From DAHUYF01 sp035623985 (GTDB lineage: Bacteria; Pseudomonadota; Alphaproteobacteria; ATCC43930; CGMCC-115725): a stretch of DNA of 64,000 bases. Positions 15,884 through 26,508 of the stretch are shown one piece after another (the first letter of the stretch is position 1; every line of letters begins with the position of its first letter). The notes beneath the pieces were generated by a model. That model was not told where the DNA came from. It saw nothing but the letters and a program-made list of their open reading frames with translations, and ran no database searches. The stretch lies in assembly GCA_035623985.1 (NCBI GenBank), contig DASPSJ010000014.1:1-64000 (forward strand), given 5' to 3'. A program made the position numbers and the translations under genes.

Positions 15884-16986
15884 GCGAGCTGGCGCAGCGC
15901 CGCGACGACCTCCGCAACCGCGTCGTCGCCAAGCTCGGGATAAAGCGGCAGGCTCAGCACCTCGCGCGCCGCGCGCTCGCTCTCGCCGAGGCCGGAGGGG
16001 CCGGCCGCCAGCCGCCCGCGATAGGCCGGCTGCAAATGCACCGGCACGGGATAATGGATGTTGGCGCCGATGCCGCGGCGGGCGAGCCCGTCGCGCAAGG
16101 CGTCGCGCGCGGGCGAGCGGAGGACGTATTGGTGGAAGACGTGGCTCGCCCCGGCGCGGCGCGCCGGCAGGCCCAGCGCAAGCCCGGCGAGGCCGCGGTC
16201 GTAAGCGGCGGCGAGCGCCGCGCGGCGCGCGTTGCCGGCGTCGAGCCGGCCGAGCTTGACGCGCAGCACCGCCGCCTGCAGCTCGTCGAGGCGCGAGTTG
16301 GTGCCGGCGACGTCGCTGACATAGCGCTCGCGCCAGCCGTACTCGCGCAGCGCGCGAAGCCGCTCGGCGAGCGCCGCATCGGCGGTCACCACCATGCCGC
16401 CGTCGCCGAGCGCGCCGAGATTCTTGGTGGGATAGAAGCTGAAGGCGGCGAGATCGCCGCGGCTGCCGGCGCGGCTCCCGCCCGAGAGCGCGCCGTGGCT
16501 CTGCGCGCAATCCTCGACGACGCGCGCGCCGTGGCGGCGCGCCAGCGGCAGGATGGCGTCGAGATCGGCCGGCTGGCCGTAGAGATGCACCGGCACGATC
16601 GCGGCGACGCGGCCGGGCGGCGATGCCAGCACGCGCGCCAGCTCGGCCGCGTCCATGGTGAAGGTCCGGGGCTCGATGTCGACGAGCAGCGGCCGCGCGC
16701 CGGCAAGCTCGATCGCCGCCACGCTCGCCACCGCGGTATGCGAGACGGTGACGACGTAGTCCGCGGGTCCGACGCCGATCGCCTTCAGCGCCAGCACCAG
16801 GGCATCGGTGCCGCTGGCGACGCCGATACCGTGAGCAACGCCGATATAGGCGGCGAAGTCGCGCTCGAACGCCGCCACCTCCGGCCCGAGGATGTAGCGC
16901 CCGCCCTCGAGCGCGCGGGCGATCGCCGCGTCGATCTCGGCGCGTTGCGCGAGATACCCCGCCTTGGGATCGGCCTGCGGGATCAT
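15880..16986 (-). CDS. DegT/DnrJ/EryC1/StrS family sugar aminotransferase
   Basis: 368 residues of the PLP-dependent sensory/sugar aminotransferase family, which converts keto-sugars on nucleotide carriers to amino-sugars. Lys188 in FSFYPTKNLGALGDGG is the PLP lysine. SGTDALVLAL (near 59) and the VEDCAQSHGA loop (157-166) bind the cofactor. The C-terminal HYPVPVHLQPAY motif is typical of the family. It overlaps the epimerase gene by 4 bp, giving the order epimerase, aminotransferase, acetyltransferase expected for an N-acetylated amino-sugar pathway. Confidence 0.9.
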   Translation of the reverse strand: MIPQADPKAGYLAQRAEIDAAIARALEGGRYILGPEVAAFERDFAAYIGVAHGIGVASGTDALVLALKAIGVGPADYVVTVSHTAVASVAAIELAGARPLLVDIEPRTFTMDAAELARVLASPPGRVAAIVPVHLYGQPADLDAILPLARRHGARVVEDCAQSHGALSGGSRAGSRGDLAAFSFYPTKNLGALGDGGMVVTADAALAERLRALREYGWRERYVSDVAGTNSRLDELQAAVLRVKLGRLDAGNARRAALAAAYDRGLAGLALGLPARRAGASHVFHQYVLRSPARDALRDGLARRGIGANIHYPVPVHLQPAYRGRLAAGPSGLGESERAAREVLSLPLYPELGDDAVAEVVAALRQLA

Positions 16987-17981
16987 AGGTACTCGGCGAG
17001 ATGCCGGCGGAAATAATCGAGCGAGCGCCGCAGCCCCTCGGCCGGCGCGACCTTCGGCCGCCAGCCGGTGACGTCGCGAAAGCGCGCGTCGTCGGCATAG
17101 TAGTCGCCGATGTCGATGCGCTTGCGCTCGGCCGGGAACGCCCGCGTCTCGAAGCCGCCGCCGCCATTGGCGGCGACCAGCGCATCGGCGAGCGCGTTGA
17201 GCCGCAGGCGGTCGCCGCCGATGTTGAACGCCGCGCCCTCGGCGGCGGGGCTGAGCGCCGCCAGCAGGAAAGCCTCGACGGCGTCGTCGACATAGGTCAC
17301 GTCGCGGATCTGCTCGCCGCCCCAGACCTCGAACGGACGACCCTCGATCACGGCGCGCAGCCACGCGCCGATGAAGGTCTGGCGCGCGTCCTTGATGCGC
17401 ATGCGCGGCCCGTAGGTGTTGGTGAGGCGGAGCGCCACGGCATGGATGCCGTAGGCGTCGTGGAACAGGATGTGATAGGCCTCGCCCGCCATCTTGTTGA
17501 CGCCGTTGACGTCGACGGGATGCAGCGGGTGCTTCTCGTCGACCGGCAGATAGAGCGGGCGGCCGTAGATCTGGCGCGTGCCGGCGTAGACGATGCGCGC
17601 CTCGGGGCAGATCTCGCGGCAAGCCTCGAGCAGCGTGAGCTGGGCGTGGCAGTTGATGGCGAGATCGGTCTCGGGATCGGCCATCGAGCCCATATGGCTG
17701 GTCTGCGCCGCGAGATTGAAGAGGTAGCGGCAGCCGACGAGCAGGCCGCGCATCCTTCGCGCGTCGCGGATATCGGCGATCTCGACGGCGACGCGGTCGC
17801 GCACCGGCGCGATGTTGAAGCGATTGCCGCCGGACTCGGGCAAGAGGTTGTCGACCAGCAGCAGATCGGCACCGAGCTCCACCAGCCGCAGCGCCAGGCT
17901 CGAGCCGATGAAGCCGAGTCCGCCGGTGATCACCGTTCGTGCGCCGGCGAAGGCGTTGTTGTGGTCGGCAGCCTCAGGCAC
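16983..17981 (-). CDS. NAD-dependent epimerase/dehydratase (extended SDR) with Tyr-to-Asn in YxxxK
   Basis: 332 residues, Rossmann motif GGLGFIG (20-26) and an Asp ending the second strand (LLVDN). The usual YGxSK catalytic motif reads NGVNK: Asn159 replaces Tyr and Lys163 is kept. The flanking YAGTRQIYG and NTYGPR segments are typical of nucleotide-sugar enzymes. The whole PVDVNGxNKM region is a subfamily trait I recognise from related epimerases, not a sequencing error. Predicted to act on a UDP- or dTDP-sugar, but the missing Tyr makes the reaction uncertain. First gene of the operon. Confidence 0.82.
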   Translation of the reverse strand: MPEAADHNNAFAGARTVITGGLGFIGSSLALRLVELGADLLLVDNLLPESGGNRFNIAPVRDRVAVEIADIRDARRMRGLLVGCRYLFNLAAQTSHMGSMADPETDLAINCHAQLTLLEACREICPEARIVYAGTRQIYGRPLYLPVDEKHPLHPVDVNGVNKMAGEAYHILFHDAYGIHAVALRLTNTYGPRMRIKDARQTFIGAWLRAVIEGRPFEVWGGEQIRDVTYVDDAVEAFLLAALSPAAEGAAFNIGGDRLRLNALADALVAANGGGGFETRAFPAERKRIDIGDYYADDARFRDVTGWRPKVAPAEGLRRSLDYFRRHLAEYL

Positions 17982-18115
17982 GGCGCGCGCGGGAAAGAAG
18001 TGTCATGGCGCAGCGATTCTCGCCGACCGCCGGTGCCGGCGCAAGCGGCGAAGCGGTGAAAACCGTGTGAAAACCGTTGCGGTCGCGGGTCGATACGTGA
18101 TTCTCTTTCGCCGGC

Positions 18116-18733
18116 ATGCGAGTCAAATTTTATGCGATTTGCGCGGTTCTCCCCGCGCTGCTCGCCGCCTGCGCCGTCCGGCCGCCGCCCGCGCCGACCG
18201 GCCAGCAGGGGGAAGCCTGCCTCGCGCGACTCGACGCGGCAGGCATCGCCTATGCCGTCGCCGCCATGCCGGCAGGCGGCGCCGCCTGCACCGTCGACAC
18301 GCCGGTGCGTGTCAGCGCCGCAGGCGTCGCCTGGAACCAGCCGGGGGTGGTGAGCTGCGCCTTCGCGCTCGAGCTTGACGCCTTCGCCCGCGAGGATTTG
18401 GCGTCGCTGGCGCTCCAGCGCTTCGGCCAGGGCGTGCGGCTGTTGCGTCATCGCGGCACCTTCGCCTGCCGGCGCGAGACCAGCGACGGCAGCCGCTGGA
18501 GCCTGCACGCCTCGGGCCGCGCCATCGACATCGCGGGCTTCGAGCTTGCGGACGGCAGCGTGATCGCGGTCGAGCGCGACTGGCGCGGCGGCGGCGCCAA
18601 GAGCCTCTTCCTGCACGAGCTGGCGCGCCGCGCCTGCCGCCGCTTCAGCGTCGTCCTCACTCCCGACTCGGACCGCGATCACCGCGACCACCTCCATCTC
18701 GACAGCGGGCCCTGGAAGCTCTGCGGCGCTTAG
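18116..18733 (+). CDS. Extensin-like C-terminal domain lipoprotein (putative M15-fold peptidase)
   Basis: 205 residues. The N-terminus MRVKFYAICAVLPALLAACA is a lipoprotein signal with lipobox LAAC (Cys19). The domain is the bacterial 'extensin-like C-terminal' family. It resembles LAS/M15 D,D-carboxypeptidases: HASGRAIDIAGF (His and Asp as zinc ligands) and HRDHLHLD near the end, with Cys pairs around FACRRE and RRACRR. Probably an envelope murein-trimming enzyme. The start is chosen at the ATG giving the signal. It stands alone, divergent from the epimerase operon. Confidence 0.82.
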   Translation: MRVKFYAICAVLPALLAACAVRPPPAPTGQQGEACLARLDAAGIAYAVAAMPAGGAACTVDTPVRVSAAGVAWNQPGVVSCAFALELDAFAREDLASLALQRFGQGVRLLRHRGTFACRRETSDGSRWSLHASGRAIDIAGFELADGSVIAVERDWRGGGAKSLFLHELARRACRRFSVVLTPDSDRDHRDHLHLDSGPWKLCGA

Positions 18734-18760
18734 CATCGCCCATCGCAAATCCGCGGCGCT

Positions 18761-18803
18761 CCACCTCGCCCTCCCGGTGCGCAGCACCGGGAGGGCGAGG
18801 TGG
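18761..18803. repeat. Repeat family B, copy 1: perfect 20-bp hairpin
   Basis: Twenty-base arms beginning CCACCTCGCCCTCCC pair perfectly around a GCA loop. It sits 28 bp after the extensin-like gene and 82 bp before the amidohydrolase gene. It is the simplest form of family B (outer arms only plus a short stem) and may terminate or stabilise the upstream mRNA. Confidence 0.75.
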
Positions 18804-18884
18804 GGCGCCGATCCATGCGGGGCATCTCGCGTTCGTGGCATCGACCGCTATGATGGGGAAAACGCCGCTGAGCCCCGAGGCAAG

Positions 18885-19937
18885 ATGAGCACCGTCAGCC
18901 TGCAAGACCGCATCAACCGCTATCGCGTCGATCCCGCCTGGCTCGCCCGGCGGCAAGAGGAGATCATCGAGCCCGCGCTCCCCATCTGCGATCCACATCA
19001 CCATCTCTGGGATTTTTCCGGCAACCGCTATCTGCTGCCGGAGCTGCTCGCCGATACCGGCAGCGGGCATACCATCGAGCGCACGGTCTTCGTCGAATGC
19101 ACCGCCTTCTATCGCGCCGGCGGGCCGGGCGCGCTCAAGGTCGTCGGCGAGACCGAGTTCGTCAACGGCGCGGCGGCGATGGCGGCCAGCGGCCGCTACG
19201 GCGCGGTCGCGGCCTGCGCCGGCATCGTGGGATATGCCGATCTCACGCTCGGCGCGGCGGTCGAGCCGGTGCTGGCCGCGCATGTCGCCGCCGGCAATGG
19301 GCGCTTCCGCGGCATCCGCCACGCCGCCGGCTGGGATGCGAGCGAGGACGTCCAGAACAGCCACACCAAGCCGCCGCCGGGGCTGTTCCGCCGCGCCGAT
19401 TTCCGCGAAGGCTTCGCCAAGCTCGGCCAATTCGGCCTCAGCTTCGACATCTGGCTCTATCACCCGCAGCTCGCCGACGTCCTCGACCTCGCCCGCGCTT
19501 TCCCGCAGCAACCGATGGTGCTCGACCATGTCGGCGGCCCGCTCGGCATCGGCCCCTATGCCGGCCGGCGCGACGAGATCTTTCCCGTTTGGCGCAGCGC
19601 CATCCGCGCGCTCGCGCAATGCCCGAACGTGCAGGTGAAGCTGGGCGGGCTCGGCATGAAGATCTGCGGCTTCCAGCTCCACGAACGCGCCGAGCCGCCG
19701 GACTCGGCCGAGCTGGCGGCGCTGTGGCGGCCCTACGTCGAGACCTGCATCGAAGCCTTCGGCCCGGCGCGCTCAATGTTCGAAAGCAATTTCCCGGTCG
19801 ACAAGGTGTCGTGCAGCTATGCCGTGCTGTGGAACGCCTTCAAGCGGCTCGCCGCCGGCGCCTCGGCGGCGGAGAAATCGCTGCTCTTCCGCGACACCGC
19901 CATGCGCTTCTATCGGCTCGAGTCGCCCGCCGCATGA
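18885..19937 (+). CDS. Amidohydrolase 2 family protein (TIM-barrel metal hydrolase)
   Basis: 350 residues. CDPHHHLWDF (35-44) supplies the first metal-binding histidines. VLDHVGGP near 208-215 and the late SNFPVDK (Asp) complete the family pattern shared with 2-pyrone-4,6-dicarboxylate lactonase and related decarboxylases. The start is ATG 18885 with GAGG just upstream. Upstream in-frame ATGs would run through a repeat region. It overlaps the phosphotransferase gene by 4 bp. Substrate unknown, probably a small lactone or carboxylic acid in a catabolic route. Confidence 0.8.
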   Translation: MSTVSLQDRINRYRVDPAWLARRQEEIIEPALPICDPHHHLWDFSGNRYLLPELLADTGSGHTIERTVFVECTAFYRAGGPGALKVVGETEFVNGAAAMAASGRYGAVAACAGIVGYADLTLGAAVEPVLAAHVAAGNGRFRGIRHAAGWDASEDVQNSHTKPPPGLFRRADFREGFAKLGQFGLSFDIWLYHPQLADVLDLARAFPQQPMVLDHVGGPLGIGPYAGRRDEIFPVWRSAIRALAQCPNVQVKLGGLGMKICGFQLHERAEPPDSAELAALWRPYVETCIEAFGPARSMFESNFPVDKVSCSYAVLWNAFKRLAAGASAAEKSLLFRDTAMRFYRLESPAA

Positions 19938-20995
19938 GCGCTTCCACCATCTCTTCCACCGCCGACGTCATTCCGGTGCTGGCGCAGCATCGCTTCGACG
20001 AGGCGGCGCTCGAGCGCTTCATGACGCGGCAGATCGCGGGCTTCGTGCCGCCGCTCAAGGTGGCGCAGTTCCATGGCGGCATGTCGAACCCGACCTTCAT
20101 GCTGAGCGACGGCGCGGGACGGCGGCTGGTGCTGCGCAAGAAGCCGCCGGGCAAGCTGCTGCCCTCGGCGCATGCGGTCGAGCGCGAGTTCAAGGTAATC
20201 TCGGCCCTGGCGCTGAGCGACGTGCCGGTGGCGCGCGCTCATGCGCTGTGCGAGGACGAAACGGTGATCGGCCAGGCCTTCTATATCATGGAGCACGTCG
20301 AGGGCCGCGTCTTCCGCAACTACACCCTGCCGGAGATGCCGGCGGCGGAGCGCGCCCAGATTTATGACGCGATGAACGCGGTGCTGGCGCGGCTGCATCG
20401 CGTCGATTACGCGGCGCGGGGGCTTGGCGATTACGGCAAGGCGGGCGGCTATGCCGAGCGCCAGATCAGCCGCTGGTCGCGGCAATACGAAGCGAGCAAG
20501 ACCGACGCTCTTCCGGCGATGGATCATCTCGCGCGCTGGCTGCCGCGGCACGTCCCGGCGGCGGACGAGACGACGATCGTGCACGGCGATTTCCGGCTCG
20601 AGAACATGATCTGGCATCCGACGGAGCCGCGCGTTCTCGCCGTGGTCGATTGGGAGCTCGGCACGCTCGGCCATCCCTTGGCCGATCTCGCCTATAACTG
20701 CCTGCCCTGGCACGTGCCGGACCGGCATCGCGGCGACCTCACCGCGCCGGGCGCCAATCCCGGCATTCCGACGGAAGCCGATTATCTCGCCGCCTACTGC
20801 CGGCGCACCGGCCGCGAGCGCATCGCCGATTGGCGCTTCTGGCTGGTGCTGTCGCTGTTCCGCCTCGCCGCGATCTCGCAAGGCGTCTACAAGCGCGGCC
20901 TCGACGGCAATGTCAGCTCGCCCGGCGCGCTCGACCGCGGCGCCAAGGCGCGCGAGCTTGCAGAGAAGGGGTGGGAGCTGGCGGAAGGCGCATGA
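19934..20995 (+). CDS. APH/ACAD10-type phosphotransferase family protein
   Basis: 353 residues of the aminoglycoside phosphotransferase-like kinase fold. FHGGMSNPTFML (48-59) is the glycine-rich ATP loop, and LRKKPPGK has the expected Lys. The catalytic loop is IVHGDFRLENMIWHP (near 215-229), followed by VVDWELGTLGHPLADLAY (metal Asp). This subfamily resembles the N-terminal kinase domain of eukaryotic ACAD10/11, which acts in 4-hydroxy-acid catabolism with acyl-CoA dehydrogenases. Drug resistance is not implied. Its ATG overlaps the stop of the amidohydrolase gene, suggesting a shared catabolic role. Confidence 0.82.
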   Translation: MSASTISSTADVIPVLAQHRFDEAALERFMTRQIAGFVPPLKVAQFHGGMSNPTFMLSDGAGRRLVLRKKPPGKLLPSAHAVEREFKVISALALSDVPVARAHALCEDETVIGQAFYIMEHVEGRVFRNYTLPEMPAAERAQIYDAMNAVLARLHRVDYAARGLGDYGKAGGYAERQISRWSRQYEASKTDALPAMDHLARWLPRHVPAADETTIVHGDFRLENMIWHPTEPRVLAVVDWELGTLGHPLADLAYNCLPWHVPDRHRGDLTAPGANPGIPTEADYLAAYCRRTGRERIADWRFWLVLSLFRLAAISQGVYKRGLDGNVSSPGALDRGAKARELAEKGWELAEGA

Positions 20996-20999
20996 GAGG

Positions 21000-21307
21000 T
21001 CATTCCTCGATCAGCGGGACCCAGCTCGGCGCCGCGGCGGCGAGCGGCACGGGCGGCGTCGCCTCGGCATAGAGCCGGCGCGCCTCTTCCGGCGGGCCGC
21101 GGCGCGCGGCAAGCGCGAGCACCGTGATCTCGCGCCGCATCCGGCCCTGGCGCACGGTCAGCACATCGCCGACGCGCACGGGATGGCCGGGCTTCACGAT
21201 CACGGCGCCGCCGATGGCGACGGCGCCCTCGCTGCACAACCGCGCCGCCAGCGAGCGCGTCCGGGCGAAACGCGCGAACCACAGCCATTTGTCGAGGCGC
21301 AGCCCGG

Positions 21308-21311
<4 letters not shown>
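21000..21311 (-). CDS. S4-domain RNA-binding protein (HSP15-like)
   Basis: 103 residues. The S4 domain (LRLDKWLWFARFARTRSLAA then IVKPGHPVRVGDVLTV) occupies the first 60 residues, as in HSP15, which binds stalled 50S subunits carrying nascent chains. The C-terminal tail (about 75-103) is Ala/Pro-rich. It overlaps the SUV3-like helicase gene by 4 bp, a pairing common in Alphaproteobacteria that links both to RNA metabolism. It faces the phosphotransferase gene with a 4-bp gap. Confidence 0.88.
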
Positions 21312-23818
<2,507 letters not shown>

Positions 23819-24001
23819 AGCCTCAAGAATTGGGGGCGGGGCGGCGAAAGGCAAGCCGAAACGCCAGCCCTGCGTCCATCCGCCCGCCCGGGCGGAATGC
23901 CGGCCCCGGGCTAGGGCTGCCCGGGGGGAAGCCGCCGCCGGGAAGGGCGCCGGCATCGGCAGGACGCTCGGTTCGCGCCGGCGGGAGGGCGCAGCCGGCC
24001 T

Positions 24002-24030
24002 CTTGCAACCGCCATCCGGCTTACATATCT
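24002..24030 (+). promoter_or_regulatory. Probable RpoH (sigma-32) promoter of htpG
   Basis: CTTGCA (24002-24007) and CATATCT (24024-24030), spaced by 16 bp, match the alphaproteobacterial heat-shock consensus CTTGAA / CyTATnT with one mismatch in each. Transcription would start near 24037, about 26 bp before the htpG ATG. It fits the known heat control of htpG. Confidence 0.55.
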
Positions 24031-24062
24031 CTGCGCCAGCCCGATCAACCCCGACGAGACCC

Positions 24063-25931
24063 ATGCCGCAAGAGAAAAGAAGCTTTCAGGCGGAAGTCAG
24101 CCGCCTGCTCGACATCGTCGCCCATTCGCTTTACAGCGAAAAGCAGATCTTCCTGCGCGAGCTGATCTCCAACGCCTCCGACGCCTGCGACCGGCTGCGC
24201 TATCTGGCGCTGACCGAGCCCGCGCTCATCGCCGACGCGCCCGACCTCAAGGTGGTGCTGACGCCGGACAAGGCGCGGCGCAGCCTCACCGTCGCCGACA
24301 ACGGCATCGGCATGAACCACGACGAGCTGGTGGAGAATCTCGGCACCATCGCGCGCTCCGGCACCGCCCAGTTCGTGCAGCAGCTTTCGGGCGACCAGCG
24401 CAAGGACATGTCGCTGATCGGCCAGTTCGGTGTCGGCTTCTATTCCGCCTTCATGGTCGCCGACAAGGTCGAGGTGGTCTCACGCAAGGCGGGCGAGAGC
24501 CAGGCCTGGCGCTGGACCTCGGACGGCAAGGGCGAGTTCACCGTCGAGCCGGCCGAGGCGGCGGCCCGCGGCACCACCATCACGCTGCATCTGATGGAGG
24601 AAGCCGCGGACTATCTCGAGCCCGTGCGGCTCCGGCAGATCGTCAAGACCTATTCCGACCATATCGGCCTGCCGATCCTGCTCGCGGAGGACGGCAAGGA
24701 GGAGACGATCAACAGCGCGGCGGCGCTGTGGACGCGGCCCAAGGCCGAGATCACCGCCGAGCAGTACCGCGAATTCTATCATCACGCCGCGCACGCCTTC
24801 GACGAGCCGTGGCTGACGCTGCACAGCAAGGCCGAAGGCACGCTCGAATATACGAGCCTGCTGTTCATTCCCGCGACCAAGCCCTTCGACCTCTTCGATC
24901 CCGCGCGCAAGTCGCGCGTCAAGCTCTATGTCCGCCGCGTCTTCATCACCGACGATTGCCCGGAGCTGCTGCCCGCCTCTCTGCGCTTCCTGCGCGGCAT
25001 CGTCGACAGCGAGGACCTGCCGCTCAACGTCAGCCGCGAGATGCTGCAGAACAACCCGATGCTCGCCAAGATGCGCGGCCAGATCACGAAGCGCGTGCTG
25101 GGCGAGCTTGCCAAGAAGGCCAAGGACGCGCCCGAGGACTACGCCAAGTTCTGGGAGACTTTCGGCGCGGTGATGAAGGAAGGGCTTTACGAGGATCACG
25201 AGCATCGCGACCAGTTGCTGCCGCTCATGCGCTTCCGCAGCACGGCGGGCGACGGCCTCGTCTCGCTCGAAGAGTATGCCGGCCGGATGAAGCCGGGGCA
25301 GGAAGCGATCTACACCATCACCGGCGACACTCTCGACCTCTTGCGCAAGAGCCCGCAGCTCGAAGGCTATCGCGCCAAGGGCGTCGAGGTGCTGCTGCTC
25401 ACCGACCCCATCGACGAATTCTGGATGCCGGCGGTCGGCGTCTATGAGAAGCATCCGCTGAAATCGGTGACGCGCGGCGCCGCCGACCTCGCCAAGATCG
25501 CCGGCGCGGAGACGACGGAAGAGAAGAAGCCCGACGCCGCTACCGACAGCGCCGTGGCGAGCCTCATCGCCCTCTTCAAGCTGTCGCTGGGCGATGCGGT
25601 GAAGGACGTGCGCAGCTCCGACCGGCTCACCGACAGCGCCGTCTGCCTCGTTGCCGACGAGGGCGATCTCGACATGCATCTGGAGCGGCTCCTGAAGCAG
25701 CACCGCCAGCTCGCCGCCACCGCCAAGCGCATCCTCGAGCTCAACCCGCGCCATCCGCTGATCGCGCGGCTGGCGCGCCTTGTCGACAAGGAGGGTGCGG
25801 CCGACGAGCTTGGCGATTTCGCCTGGCTGCTGCTCGACCAGGCGCGCATCCTCGAAGGCGAGCAGCTCCCCGACCCCGGCGCCTTCGCGCGCCGGCTGGC
25901 GAACGTGCTGGAAAAGGGGTTGGCGGCGTAG
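24063..25931 (+). CDS. htpG: Molecular chaperone HtpG (Hsp90)
   Basis: 622 residues, usual length. The N-terminal GHKL ATPase domain has FLRELISNASDACDRLRY (ATP-binding Asn and Glu), DNGIGMNHDEL and GQFGVGFYSAFMV (lid and Gly-rich loop). The middle domain contains the Arg-bearing NVSREMLQNNPML (about 325-337), which reaches the ATP phosphate. The C-terminal dimerisation domain ends around KGLAA. It assists folding and activation of client proteins in the cytosol. The start at ATG 24063 gives the conserved beginning KRSFQAEVSRLLDIVAHSLY. Divergent from the SUV3-like gene, with a heat-shock-type promoter upstream. Confidence 0.97.
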   Translation: MPQEKRSFQAEVSRLLDIVAHSLYSEKQIFLRELISNASDACDRLRYLALTEPALIADAPDLKVVLTPDKARRSLTVADNGIGMNHDELVENLGTIARSGTAQFVQQLSGDQRKDMSLIGQFGVGFYSAFMVADKVEVVSRKAGESQAWRWTSDGKGEFTVEPAEAAARGTTITLHLMEEAADYLEPVRLRQIVKTYSDHIGLPILLAEDGKEETINSAAALWTRPKAEITAEQYREFYHHAAHAFDEPWLTLHSKAEGTLEYTSLLFIPATKPFDLFDPARKSRVKLYVRRVFITDDCPELLPASLRFLRGIVDSEDLPLNVSREMLQNNPMLAKMRGQITKRVLGELAKKAKDAPEDYAKFWETFGAVMKEGLYEDHEHRDQLLPLMRFRSTAGDGLVSLEEYAGRMKPGQEAIYTITGDTLDLLRKSPQLEGYRAKGVEVLLLTDPIDEFWMPAVGVYEKHPLKSVTRGAADLAKIAGAETTEEKKPDAATDSAVASLIALFKLSLGDAVKDVRSSDRLTDSAVCLVADEGDLDMHLERLLKQHRQLAATAKRILELNPRHPLIARLARLVDKEGAADELGDFAWLLLDQARILEGEQLPDPGAFARRLANVLEKGLAA

Positions 25932-26243
25932 CGCAACGCCGCAGGCGTTGTCGCCGGCAGGCGCCAGCGGTTGCTCCTGAGCTCGTCGAAGGATGCAACC
26001 GCGAAAGCCCGCGCGGTTGGCAGCTCATGCTGGCTCTCCAATCGAGCCGCCCCACCTCACCCTCCCGTTGCTTCGCAACGGGTCCCCCCCTCTCCGCCCC
26101 ATTGGGGCGGAGAGGGTCAGGGTGAGGTGGGGTTGACGATCTCGTGGGCTTTCCCGGTATGTCCGGGTTCCGGTTACCAGATTGTATCCAGGGAATGGAT
26201 ATGCAATCGTTGGTGGATCGTCGCCTAAAGGCGGGGGACGGCC
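25932..26243. other. Non-coding stretch after htpG with hairpin and family B repeat
   Basis: 312 bp. A small hairpin, CAACGCC-gca-GGCGTTG (25934-25950), directly follows the htpG stop and may aid termination. The family B element fills 26050-26132. The remainder, up to the small membrane-protein gene, is lower in GC and could hold its promoter; no clear -35/-10 pair was found. Confidence 0.6.
26050..26132. repeat. Repeat family B, copy 2: three-way-junction palindrome
   Basis: Outer arms CCCCACCTCACCCT and AGGGTGAGGTGGGG enclose two internal hairpins: CCCGTTGC-ttc-GCAACGGG and a CCCTCTCCGCCCC/GGGGCGGAGAGGG stem. As RNA this would fold into a cloverleaf-like three-way junction. The same architecture with reversed hairpin order occurs at 40773-40855. 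Confidence 0.85.
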
Positions 26244-26504
26244 GTGAGCATCCAGGGAATCGCGCTGATTGTCGCCGGCATCATTCTGATCGTCCTCGCC
26301 TGGCGCAAATCGAGGACGCGGAGCTTCATCGGCAACTATATCCGCGGCGATGCGACCGGCACGACGACCATGACCACGAGCGTTACACACGCCGGTTCGC
26401 GCCCGTCGTCGTCTGATCCCATTTCCTGGGTGATCGGCATCATCGGCGTAGCGGTCGCGCTCTTCGGCATCTATCTCGACCATCCCGACATGTTTTCGCG
26501 GTGA
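26244..26504 (+). CDS. Two-helix small membrane protein paired with STAND NTPase (candidate effector)
   Basis: 86 residues, GTG start. Two membrane helices (about 4-20 and 60-77) flank a 40-residue loop. The first helix is followed by RKSRTRS, so the positive-inside rule puts the loop in the cytoplasm and both ends outside. The loop holds GNYIRGDATGTTTMTTSV (30-47). Its pattern GN-x3-GD-x2-GT recurs near the start of the NTPase encoded 4 bp downstream (GNMALGDIYGT). No similarity to a named family is recognised. The arrangement of a membrane protein next to an NLR-like NTPase with a matching motif suggests a pore-forming or membrane-disrupting effector recruited by homotypic contact. Function is inferred. 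Confidence 0.6.
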   Translation: MSIQGIALIVAGIILIVLAWRKSRTRSFIGNYIRGDATGTTTMTTSVTHAGSRPSSSDPISWVIGIIGVAVALFGIYLDHPDMFSR

Positions 26505-26508
26505 CGCG

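Noticed and set aside
18777..18884. Upstream start for the amidohydrolase gene
   Set aside because: The extra 36 residues would be read through a family B hairpin. ATG 18885 has a ribosome site and family-like length.
19934..20995. Aminoglycoside resistance gene
   Set aside because: The fold is APH-like, but the motifs and the amidohydrolase neighbour fit the ACAD10-type metabolic kinases.
23819..24064. N-terminal extension of the SUV3-like helicase (82 residues)
   Set aside because: It would overlap the htpG start and its promoter. The family begins about 15 residues before the Walker A motif, as with ATG 23818.
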